Source: Acorus gramineus (lineage: Eukaryota; Streptophyta; Magnoliopsida; Acorales; Acoraceae). From it: a stretch of DNA of 64,000 nt. The notes under the pieces were generated by a model. That model saw nothing but the letters and a program-made list of their open reading frames with translations, was not told the origin of the DNA and did no database searches. This document shows positions 37,922 through 46,472 of the stretch, piece after piece (the first letter of the stretch is position 1; each line of letters begins with the position of its first letter). The position numbers were made by a program, and so were the translations under genes. The DNA lies in assembly GCA_030737835.1 (NCBI GenBank), contig CM060853.1, forward strand, positions 20,146,895 to 20,210,894, written 5' to 3'.

Positions 37922-38799
37922 ATTATTGTTTTTAAAAATAAAAAAAGTAATCAATGAGGGAAAGATACCTCATGGGGCTTATCAATAGGGCCTAAATAGT
38001 GAGGCATATATAACAGGACTCTTTAGTGATATTGCAGTTTTAAAACAAAAGGAAAACATTGTTTGAGAGATTTAACAATAAAGATTAAACAATTTCATTT
38101 GAACCACAACAATATGTTAACTATAGGGGCGGTTGTAAAAAACCGCGGTCATATAAACTACCTCCATATCCCATTTTCCTCATAGTGAAGTTAACTACAC
38201 ATGTATCTTGAATCAAAATCTACAAAAGTAAGTTAATTCGACATTATACAACAGTAGATATCAAAATCCTTGATGAATCCATAGACAAGATGGCTCCATA
38301 TTGAACAAAAATTAATAGTAAAATATTTAAAATTTTTAAAAGCACTTTAATTATTTTAGAATATTCTATTTCACCACGTCCTTCAAGTTGAAGTAAAGAA
38401 TTAAAAGAGATGATATAAGATTTTAGGAGATTTCAGGGGTTTGAGGAATTTCTATTATGTTGGGATTCTTTCATCCCTATATATAATAATCACAAAAATA
38501 AATCATATCATGATATTTTGAGTTTATTCTTTTTATTTATTTTTTATTGTTTTTGTTATCCTTGGTAGAATAACAAATTCTTAGAAGCCGATAGTTCTGA
38601 TATTTCTTGCAAGAGATCAACATATTCGTTGAAGTCCATCAATTTGAAATTCTTTGTGAAGAATCAACAGATTCGTGGAACTTGACACAATTCAGATACG
38701 GTTGATTTTTCCATTTACACAATTGATATAATTTATACCGAAATAATTACATCCCCAAAACAAGGGCTAAGGAATTGTTTAAGAGCTAAGGCCACTCAT

Positions 38800-38855
38800 C
38801 TAGCGCAGTGGTTGAGTTACACCCTCCTCCTGCCGGAGGTCATGGGTTCAAATAA
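38800..38855 (+). mobile_element. tRNA-like SINE head, tail missing
   Basis: TAGCGCAGTGGTTGAG (A-box-like, 38801-38816) and GGTCATGGGTTCAAAT (B-box-like, 38838-38853) have the spacing of a Pol III internal promoter. The matching place in unit B (about 42870-42890) lacks this block, so it entered unit A after duplication. No poly-A tail or target duplication was found. Not a functional tRNA: no closing acceptor stem. Confidence 0.5.
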
Positions 38856-38922
38856 AATTTACATGCTAAAGTACACTTTCTCCCACCGTGGTTCTCCCGA
38901 TCTCACAAGTCACAACCTATCC

Positions 38923-39338
38923 GTCCCCAACGGCTTTGGCCGGGTGGTGGAAGGACACCCCCTTTCCAGGGAATGACCTAGGTTCAATCCTTGATAATGC
39001 CAAGGAGGAGAAAAATTCAGCTCTTCGCTGCTTTTGATTTTCTGCATGCCTTGCCTCGCATCCAAGATATCGTGTTACGTATTCGAGAAACCTAGCATGC
39101 AATTTTTTTAATTTATATAGGTCATGTAATTTTAAAAAGTGTGTAATTGTTAAAAATAAAAAAGTTGTTTGGTTACAATATTAGGTTCAAGCCAATAATA
39201 TTGTGGGCTTGACCCATAAGTATATTCTAGGCCTATGAGCCTGTATTAGACATGAAAGTCTTGTGAATATATGTATGTTGGGACTGCCCCTGTCCGGGGG
39301 CCTTTGTTGTACAAAAAAAAAAAGAAAAAAGAAAAAAA
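38923..39338 (+). mobile_element. SINE-like retroposon, 416 bp, with 16-bp target duplication
   Basis: Flanked by perfect direct repeats AAGTCACAACCTATCC (38907-38922 and 39339-39354) and ending in an A-rich tail (39312-39338), the signature of target-primed retroposition. The head has an A-box-like TGGCCGGGTGG (38937-38947) and a B-box-like GGTTCAATCC (38981-38990), as in tRNA-derived SINEs. Unit B at about 42935 has the empty site. Odd: the middle (39021-39176) is a near-exact reverse complement of the DNA just downstream of the insertion (39379-39535), so the element is composite. Confidence 0.75.
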
Positions 39339-39535
39339 AAGTCACAACCTATCCATCCATGCCAACTGAACAAATAATGTAACCAAACAACTTTTTTATT
39401 TTTAACAATTACACACTTTTTTTAAATTACATAACCTATATAAATTAAAAAAATTGCATGCTAGGTTTCTCGAATACGTAACACGATATCTTGGATGCGA
39501 GGCAAGGCATGCAGAAAATCAAAAGCAGCGAAGAG
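39021..39535. repeat. Inverted repeat, 156-bp arms, about 200-bp loop
   Basis: The left arm 39021-39176 runs from CTCTTCGCTGCTTTTGATTT to TTGTTTGGTTAC. The right arm 39379-39535 runs from GTAACCAAACAACTTTTTTA to AAAAGCAGCGAAGAG. The arms match almost perfectly apart from a few bases in the A/T runs. Part of the right-arm sequence recurs upstream of the second NHL gene (about 43383-43460). A transcript through this region would fold into a long hairpin. Confidence 0.85.
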
Positions 39536-39661
39536 AACAAAGAATTACTTGCATTCCAATCCACAAGAAACCATATCCAAATAAAGAAACTGTTCATGTT
39601 CCAACGGTCCAGATGGTTCAAGAAAACCACATCAACGGACCAAAGTCAATGCACAAAGCCA

Positions 39662-39689
39662 ACACACACACACACACACACACACACAA
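39662..39689. repeat. (CA)n microsatellite
   Basis: About 13 uninterrupted CA units, likely length-polymorphic, in the upstream region of the first NHL gene. The second copy of the duplication lacks it. Confidence 0.9.
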
Positions 39690-40117
39690 AGCAATAGCAA
39701 GAGACACCAAAACCCCACCAGTCCTACATTAATGTGTTTTGAGGTAAAAGTCCTACATTAATTAATGTTAGCTGTAAAGACACACCCAAGGCTCCACTCA
39801 AGCATCAATTCTGCCAACACCACCTATCTTTACAACGGGTCTTGATCCAGTCAAAATTGACTTCGATCAATCCAGTCCGTATTGAATTGCATAGCTTATT
39901 AATCGAATTATGTATACAGTTTATAAATCGAATTGCATAATTAATTGTTAGATATAAGTATCACTCTTTTATTAGATCCAGTCAAACATGTACTTAGTTA
40001 GTACCATCAGCATGCAATAAAAAAGTGATACATATACCTTGTTGATTGTGTAGTTCATAGACCGTGCAATTTGATACTCATAGACTGACCGAAACTAAGC
40101 CTGAATGGATCCCCCGC

Positions 40118-40124
40118 TATAAAA
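40118..40124 (+). promoter_or_regulatory. TATA box of the first NHL gene
   Basis: TATAAAA, 49-55 bp before the ATG, implying a leader of only about 25 nt rich in A and C. Confidence 0.55.
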
Positions 40125-40172
40125 AACAACCCAACAAAACATCAAACATAGACCCAATCAACCCAAGCAACC

Positions 40173-40793
40173 ATGCAACGTCCCCAACCATCAAGAAGAC
40201 CTCCCACAAGACCCCCACAATACCGCCGCCCCCCGACCCTCCTCCGCTGCGTCGTATTCACCATCTTAGCCATAATAATCCTCGTCGGCCTCGCCGTGCT
40301 CGTAACATGGTTAGTCATCCGCCCGACCAAGATCGAGTACGCCGTCGAAAACGCAACAATCACGCACTACAACCTGACGTCCAAAGACGCTCTCAACGCC
40401 ACCTTCGACGTGAGCCTCGTCGCCTACAACCCAAACAGGCGCGTCTCCATCTATTATGAGCAGGTGGAGTTCTCGGTCTGGTACGCGGACCAGATGGTGG
40501 TCTCGCGAGGTGGGGAGGCGTTTTATCAGCCGAGGCGGAACGTGACGAGGCTGGATTTTGAGGCGGCGGCGGAGGGGGTGCGTCTGATGAAGGGGGATGT
40601 GGCGGTGCAGATGAGGAGGGAGAGGTCGGGGGGGAGGATTTATATCGAGGTGAAGATGAAGGCGAGGGTGAGGTTCAGGGTGGGGAGTTGGAGGTCGAAG
40701 CATTACACGATGAGGGTCGATTGTTATCCCGTCACTGTGCGTTTTGGGAAGAAGAAGGCGTTTGAGAGGACGGATTGTGAGGTTGATCTGTGA
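40173..40793 (+). CDS. NDR1/HIN1-like (NHL), LEA-2 family protein, copy A
   Basis: Single exon, 206 residues. The N-terminus is Pro/Arg-rich and cytosolic (about residues 1-22), then comes one membrane helix (LRCVVFTILAIIILVGLAVL, about residues 24-50), then a LEA-2 domain with the family signature NATFDVSLVAYNPNRRVSIY, paired N-glycosylation sites (NAT, NLT, NVT) and a basic C-terminal part ending TDCEVDL. NHL proteins sit in the plasma membrane with the LEA-2 domain outside and take part in pathogen response, senescence and membrane-wall contact; the substrate or partner here is unknown. Intronless, as usual in the family, and GC-rich against AT-rich flanks. The start is supported by a TATA box close by and by matching copy B. 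An equally long antisense open frame (40311-40838) is a by-product of the GC-rich codons. Confidence 0.9.
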   Translation: MQRPQPSRRPPTRPPQYRRPPTLLRCVVFTILAIIILVGLAVLVTWLVIRPTKIEYAVENATITHYNLTSKDALNATFDVSLVAYNPNRRVSIYYEQVEFSVWYADQMVVSRGGEAFYQPRRNVTRLDFEAAAEGVRLMKGDVAVQMRRERSGGRIYIEVKMKARVRFRVGSWRSKHYTMRVDCYPVTVRFGKKKAFERTDCEVDL

Positions 40794-40897
40794 TTTGTGT
40801 GGTGTGAGAGTTGTGATTCTGATCAATTTGTAACACACAACTTTTTAGATTTATTCTTATTAATTTGTTTCTCTTTGAGCGGTTCATTTATCTTTAA

Positions 40898-41411
40898 GGT
40901 TTGAAGACATCTACATCTTAGGTCTTTGATAAAATTGGGACAGACGTACAAGTCTCTGAAAATTCACAAAAATCCAACTACGTTAAGTGATTCATCATGC
41001 TTTGGAAGGGGGAGTCATCCAAATTTGACAGAATATTCTCCATCACCATGTAATTGCATAGTCCATATAAAAAATCATAAAAACAAATTTGTTTTTATAA
41101 AAAATCATAGTCCATATAGTCCATATAAAAAAATCATAAAAACCAAACAATTATCTTAGTATAACTTTTATGTTTCTTCACTTTCACAGAGGTATTACTT
41201 GGAAAGGATAAAAATAATTGAGGGTAATTTAGTCATTTTATGGTATATATTAGGGCTAATTATGATTGGTTGGGTTAAGGTTAACTTTTGTTGATACCAA
41301 GGACGTATATAGATTTTTGTGAGTTTTCAAGGACTCGTACATCTGTCCCAACTTTGACAATGACTTATATGAGATTACCTATGTTTACAAGGACATGAAT
41401 GTTTTTAACTC
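40898..41411. mobile_element. Foldback (MULE-like) element with 10-bp target duplication
   Basis: 514 bp between perfect direct repeats TTATCTTTAA (40888-40897 and 41412-41421). The left end GGTTTGAAGACATCTACATC and the right end reversed GAGTTAAAAACATTCATGTC open long inverted repeats sharing TTGGGACAG(A/C)(C/T)GTAC. A relative in the same family lies at 61216-61686. No coding. It landed about 100 bp after the stop codon of NHL copy A and is absent after copy B. Confidence 0.75.
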
Positions 41412-41621
41412 TTATCTTTAAATGATGTTTGTAAAACTAGAATTAAAATATCTCCCAACATACATTTTATTTTATGACGGTTATGATGATGGAGCTAAAG
41501 TGATCACAAAGAGGGGGAAAGAGTTAGGGATTTTCAGAGTGGAGGAAGAGTGTCTCGGATATTGTGGGATTTGAGAAGTCATTTTGTAAAAATGAATGAA
41601 AATCACATCAATTAATGTGTA

Positions 41622-41890
41622 GGGGTGGTAAACGAACTGAATGAGTCGAGCTTTGACCTGTTCAGGCTTGGTTCAAAACTTGGTTCGTTTAGTATCAGGC
41701 TTGGCTCATGTGTGACTCAACTCAGGACCGAGCTTAATTTCATGTTTAAGCTCAGCTCGTTTGACTCGTGAAAAACTTGGTTAAAGCTCAGCTCAGCTCA
41801 GCTCGGCTCATTTGTTAAATGAGCCAAGCCAAAGCTCGAACCAAGGCTCGGCTTAAGCTCGTTTAACTAAAAAAATTTGTTTAACATTTG
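41622..41890. mobile_element. hAT-type terminus with GAGCTC-rich subterminal array
   Basis: TAGGGGTGGTAAACGAACTG resembles plant hAT ends (compare TAGAGATG at 11645). It is followed by about 250 bp with many AGCTC/GAGCT words (for example a run of AGCTC units at about 41786-41812). No partner terminus was found to the right before unit B of the duplication starts, so it is probably truncated. Confidence 0.45.
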
Positions 41891-41964
41891 AGAAGTTATT
41901 TTTCACAAATCACAATATTTTATACATATGAAAATGATATAAACTCGGGTTCGGATTTTTTGTT

Positions 41965-43374
41965 TCCCCCTCAATATTCCATTTTTCTTGTAGTGAAGTT
42001 AACTACATATATCTCTATGACTAGAACAAAAATCTACAAAAATAAGGTAATTCGATATTACAACAGTAAACATTCGGTATCCACAAACAAGATGGCTCCA
42101 TATTAAATAAAAATTAATAGTAAAATATTTAAATTTTTTAAAAACACTTCAATTATTTTAGAATATTGTCTTTCACTTTGAACAGTACTCCCTCTCAAAT
42201 TGAAGCAAAGATATCGATCAAGCTCAATTCGAACAAGATTTCATAAAATTTTGTTGATGGTAATCCCTTCGTCAAGATATCTATCAGTTGGTGATCACTA
42301 CTGGTTCATGGAATGTGAATAACATCGAACGTGTCCATGGGTTGCGTCATTTAAATGCCTAAAATCAAATACCAGATTTCATGGGAGTACCCTCCAATTT
42401 GTAGGCAAATGACAATGGGTGTAACTTACTTTGCTAATGTGGAGGAATTTTCCATGTAGCATCTCCTGCATTAGTCACGTGAAGCTCTTTTGACTTTTGT
42501 TTGACCTGATCGATTGTGTTGGTAGTTTTTTCAGTTTAATCTGTGACGTCTTCGCTATGCTTGGTGTGTGAACTTATTTAGTCTATGGACAATTGGAACA
42601 AGTAGTCCTTTTCAGATATATTATGTTCTTAGAATACCAAATTTAGGTGCTCGTCCTCAGAGACATATTCTATACTCGAAAGGCTAGATCAGGTGCTTAT
42701 CTCTCTCAAACAACCTGGTCTGCAGCTCCTCCTCGGATATGGTTGGATCACAAATGAGTGACATGTGTCACGTATTTGGATATGATGAATTTTTCCATTT
42801 ACACAATTAATATAATTATTTATACTGAAATAATTGCATCCCGAAACAGAACTAACGGATTGCTTAAGGCCACATAGAGCCTTCCGTTCAATTTACATGC
42901 TGAAGTGCACTTTGTCTCCCACCGTTGTTCTCCCGATCTCACAATCATCTATCAATCCATGACAGCTAATCAAATTAAATGATGTCCTCAAAAAACCTTT
43001 TTTTTAATTTTTTTTTTTTTACAAAACCTATATAAATAATAATAATTAAAAAAAAAAGCGTTGCTATACATAGTATTTTTATAACTCAAAATGCAATCTC
43101 ATATACTTATTTAACCATCCAATAACGATCCAACGAGGTATATACCTCCTTAAGTGAAGTATATATTATGTCTTTATTATTATTATTGTGATATTATTAA
43201 TTTTTTAATTTTTCTAGTTTTATTTTTTGGTATATCTAAATAAAATGATATACATTTTTATCGTAACTAATATCTCAAATAATATTCGCCGGTTTAAAAA
43301 CAAAAAATTAAAACACGTGAAAAACGGTATTGGAAGATGCATGCATTATTTGGACGGTACGGAACATTATCTAA
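41965..43374. other. Non-coding left part of duplication unit B
   Basis: Diverged copy of 38150-39450 (see the duplication entry), lacking both SINE insertions but with its own AT-rich insert at about 43055-43375 relative to unit A. No gene seen. Confidence 0.5.
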
Positions 43375-43677
43375 TAAAAAAAAATTGCATGCTAGGTTTC
43401 TCGAATACGTAACACGATATCTTGGATGCGAGGCAAGGCATGCAGAAAATCAAAAGCATGCAGCAAAGAGAGCAAAGAATCACATTCCAATCCACAAGAA
43501 ACATAATACAAAGAAAGAAAAAGCCATGACAGACAAAAAAATAATCTAAACCAGAAAGGACACCAAAACCCCACCAGTCCCCTTTACATTAATGTTAGCC
43601 TGGAAAGACAACACCCAAAGCTCCACCCAAGAATCAATTCTACCAACACCACCACCACCACCAATCTTTACAACCAC

Positions 43678-43684
43678 TATAAAA
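43678..43684 (+). promoter_or_regulatory. TATA box of the second NHL gene
   Basis: TATAAAA, 51-57 bp before the ATG, at nearly the same distance as in copy A although the intervening leader sequence has changed. Confidence 0.55.
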
Positions 43685-43734
43685 AAAACCACAAAAGCCC
43701 ACCAAAACCTAAACCCAAATCAACTCAAGCAACC

Positions 43735-44346
43735 ATGCCGGAGTCATCAAGACGACCTCCCACAAGACCCCCACAATACCGCCGCCCCCTGACCCTCCTC
43801 CGCTGCGTCGTATTCACCATCTTAGCCATAATAATCCTCGTCGGCCTCGCCGTGCTCGTAACATGGTTAGTCATCCGCCCGACCAAGATCGAGTACGCCG
43901 TCGAAAACGCAACAATCACGCACTACAACCTGACGTCCAAAGACGCTCTCAACGCCACCTTCGACGTGAGCCTCGTCGCCTACAACCCAAACAGGCGCGT
44001 CTCCATCTATTATGAGCAGGTGGAGTTCTCGGTCTGGTATTTGGGTCAGATTGTGGTCTCGCGAGGTGGGGAGGCGTTTTATCAGCCGAGGCAGAACGTG
44101 ACGAGGCTGGATTTTGAGGCGGCGGCGGAGGGGGTGGGACTGAAGGGGTATGTGGCGGGGCAGATGAGGAGGGAGAGGTCGATGGGGACGACGAATTTGG
44201 AGGTGAGGTTGAAGGCGAGGGTGAGGTTCAGGGTGGGGAGTTGGAGGTCGAAGCATTACACGATGAGGGTCGATTGTTATCCCGTCACTGTGCGTTTTGG
44301 GAAGAAGAAGGCGTTTGAGAGGACAGATTGTGAGGTTGATCTGTGA
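43735..44346 (+). CDS. NDR1/HIN1-like (NHL), LEA-2 family protein, copy B
   Basis: Single exon, 203 residues, same architecture as copy A: short Pro/Arg-rich cytosolic start, one membrane helix, LEA-2 domain, identical TDCEVDL end. The first six residues differ (MPESSR against MQRPQPSRR). The next ~290 bp have one base change (Pro to Leu). A block of about 170 bp (44038-44210) is heavily changed, mostly with amino-acid effect (WYADQM to WYLGQI; VRLMKGDVAVQ to VGLKGYVAGQ, one codon shorter; GGRIYIEVKM to MGTTNLEVRL). The last 130 bp are nearly identical again. The frame is fully open, so the changes were tolerated or selected. Both copies keep their own TATA box and are probably transcribed. 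Confidence 0.9.
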   Translation: MPESSRRPPTRPPQYRRPLTLLRCVVFTILAIIILVGLAVLVTWLVIRPTKIEYAVENATITHYNLTSKDALNATFDVSLVAYNPNRRVSIYYEQVEFSVWYLGQIVVSRGGEAFYQPRQNVTRLDFEAAAEGVGLKGYVAGQMRRERSMGTTNLEVRLKARVRFRVGSWRSKHYTMRVDCYPVTVRFGKKKAFERTDCEVDL

Positions 44347-45093
44347 TTGTTTCGGGGCTGTGTTGGTGATTGTGAAATTCATTGGTTGATTTTTTCTTCG
44401 TTTTTTTTTTTTTTGTTACGTGTGTTTGTTGTGTGAATTGTTGTTGTATTTAGTTTTATTTTTTATGATTGTTTTGGGAGTGGATTAGTGTTTGAGATGG
44501 ATTGGATTGGAGATGAAATTATTGTTTATTTTTGTTTAGTGCAGTGCACATTCACATTATAACATCTGGATTTTTGTTTTACCGCATCTGAGTTTGTCTC
44601 ATGAGTTCCATGCACATTCACATTAATAAATCATTTTTTATAATAATAAATATAATACATATGCATATTCATATTATATATATAATAATTTTAGCGTACA
44701 AAATATTAATAAAGTAATGTTAAAATAAAATGAATAATATAAATAAAATTAGGATATCATAAAAATAATTAATTAATTAATAAATATATATAATATATAG
44801 CTTAATAACATATTGGTGATTAATCTGAAAACAGCTAAGATGAAAATGATAAAAGACACAAGAGACGGCCCCACCTCTCAAGAGAAGCTACGTCGATTCT
44901 CACAGCCCATGGAAGAATGAAAGTAATATCCGCCCCCTCAAAAGCGAGATTGATAAAAAAAAAAAAAAATATATCAACAGCAGTGAAGCCAATAATAAAA
45001 AAAAAGAGTTCAGTATACCCTTTTAAAGCTTTCATATATTACATTAAATGACATGATAGGGTTTCACATGACTGAGTGTGTCAAACTCCCCCC
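44347..45093. other. AT-rich spacer
   Basis: 3' flank of NHL copy B, then very AT-rich DNA (44630-44800 nearly all A/T). A higher-GC stretch at 44840-44950 has no recognised content. Confidence 0.5.
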
Positions 45094-45102
45094 AAAATAT
45101 AT

Positions 45103-46156
45103 GGGAAAAATCCAAATAATCCCCTACAAACATATGAAAATTCAGATAACCCCCTCTGCAAACTTTTAAAATCCAAATAACCCCTATAAATATATTCAAA
45201 ATCCAAATCAACACCATGAGTTAAATTAACACGGACATAATTAAAGTATTCCTAGAATATTTCGTTATCTTAACCCAATCAAAATTCAATAATGCATTTA
45301 GATCCCTGTAAACTGGCAAAAATCCAAATGCCCCCCTGATCAAATACTGTTTTACCCTCCCATTCAACGGACCTCCCCATTCTTCATTGAACCTCCACCC
45401 TCTAATCAACCGTTTCGAACCCAAGCACCGTCAGAGCGTGCGCGGCCTCCCAAAAGAGGTTGACAAGCATGGAATTGTTGTTGTATTCCATGCAGAAGCT
45501 CTCGCTGAGGAGGCGCAGGTAGAACTCATGGAAGGCTGTAGGGAAGCACGCATCGACGCCTTCAACGATCCACTTTTGCCGATCGGACAACACGGTCAGC
45601 CTTGACATGTTCTCCATGTTCACCTCCAACAAGTCCTGCATCTCCAACAAGAACCACATCCAAATCATGTCGCTCTTTTCGTTGACGACTATCCCTGTGT
45701 AAGACAAGGTGATGTCATGGACCCTGTGAATATTTTTAAGGATGTCTTTGGGCTTGCAATATGGGTCCTCGCAGAGGCGCTCCTTGATGGAGTTGGCAAC
45801 CCACTGGACCAACGCCTAGCAGTGGCCCAAATGCGTGATGCCTCCGAGTGTTATGGATGGTTCAAATGGGGGCAGCAGTGATGAGGGTGATCGAGCAGAG
45901 GCGTCGAAGGGAGAGACTGATGAAAGTGATGAAAAATGTTATTAGATTTTAGGGTTTCTCAATTGGGTTAAATGGAGAAGGCAATAATAGTAACTTTTTG
46001 CATTGGGTTTAAGTCAGGTTAACTTGAGTTAAAGAAACTAACAGAAGAAGTATATTGGATTTTAAATACATTTACCGGGGGTTATTTTAATTTGGAAGTT
46101 TGCAGGGTGTTATCTGGATTTTAATATATTTGTAGGGGGTTATTTGGATGTTTCCC
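45103..46156. mobile_element. Mutator-like element (MULE), 1,054 bp, internally deleted
   Basis: Perfect 9-bp target duplication AAAATATAT at 45094-45102 and 46157-46165. Terminal inverted repeats begin GGGAAAAATCCAAATAATCC on the left and, reversed, GGGAAACATCCAAATAACCC on the right, and extend about 80-100 bp. The interior codes part of a MuDR-type transposase on the minus strand. Size and 9-bp TSD are the standard MULE signature; the deleted transposase makes it non-autonomous. Confidence 0.9.
45402..45812 (-). pseudogene. MuDR-type transposase remnant
   Basis: A 136-codon open frame. The first third (WVANSIKERLCEDPYCKPKD) matches the N-terminal DNA-binding side of MULE transposases. It then jumps directly to the second half of the catalytic domain (MIWMWFLLEMQDLLE, LTVLSDRQKWIVEGVDACFP, AFHEFYLRLLSESF). 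The stretch between, which carries the first catalytic Asp (the FLDGTH-type motif), is gone, so this protein could not catalyse transposition. The frame has stayed open, suggesting recent loss of function or domestication of a fragment; the former is simpler. Confidence 0.8.
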
Positions 46157-46472
46157 AAAATATATATAACCTGGAATTGACACAACCAATTCCTGGTAGA
46201 GACAGCCTATAAAATCCAAACTAACATTTCAACGCACAAAATGATAGTAAAGTCACGATGGAATGAGAGGTCTTGATTTGCCATTCCAACCATAACATGT
46301 TTCAGAAATAATTAGAACAACCAAAGGCGGGAAACAAAACAATTGAACAGCTTTACAGATACAAAATGGAATGAACCTAAAAACCGCAATTCCCGAGAAA
46401 TCAAAACTCAAGGCACACCCCAGATGTTTATTTCTTTGACATTCTCCTAATTCTATCGGTTCAGTTTTCTTT

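Larger units (their letters stand above)
38150..44346. repeat. Tandem segmental duplication carrying two NHL genes
   Basis: Unit A (about 38150-40800) and unit B (about 41965-44346) share, in order: a TAGTGAAGTTAACTACA block (38185 and 41991), AACAAGATGGCTCCATATT (about 38285 and 42084), TTTTTCCATTTACACAATT (38707 and 42790), TTCTCCCGATCTCACAA (38890 and 42928), TTGCATGCTAGGTTTCTCG (39453 and 43385) and then the NHL coding sequence (40173 and 43735). The non-coding parts have diverged and differ by insertions; the coding parts are nearly identical. Confidence 0.8.

Noticed and set aside
38800..38860. Possible tRNA gene
   Set aside because: Only A- and B-box-like words are present; no acceptor stem pairing or anticodon arm could be drawn.
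38840..39700. CRISPR-like or bacterial features, operons, RBS
   Set aside because: The DNA is plainly plant nuclear (spliced genes, SINE/MITE/hAT/MULE content); such features are not expected and none were seen.
40311..40838. 175-codon minus-strand frame (and its twin at 43867-44382)
   Set aside because: Antisense of the NHL genes; His/Pro/Arg-rich noise caused by GC-rich codons.
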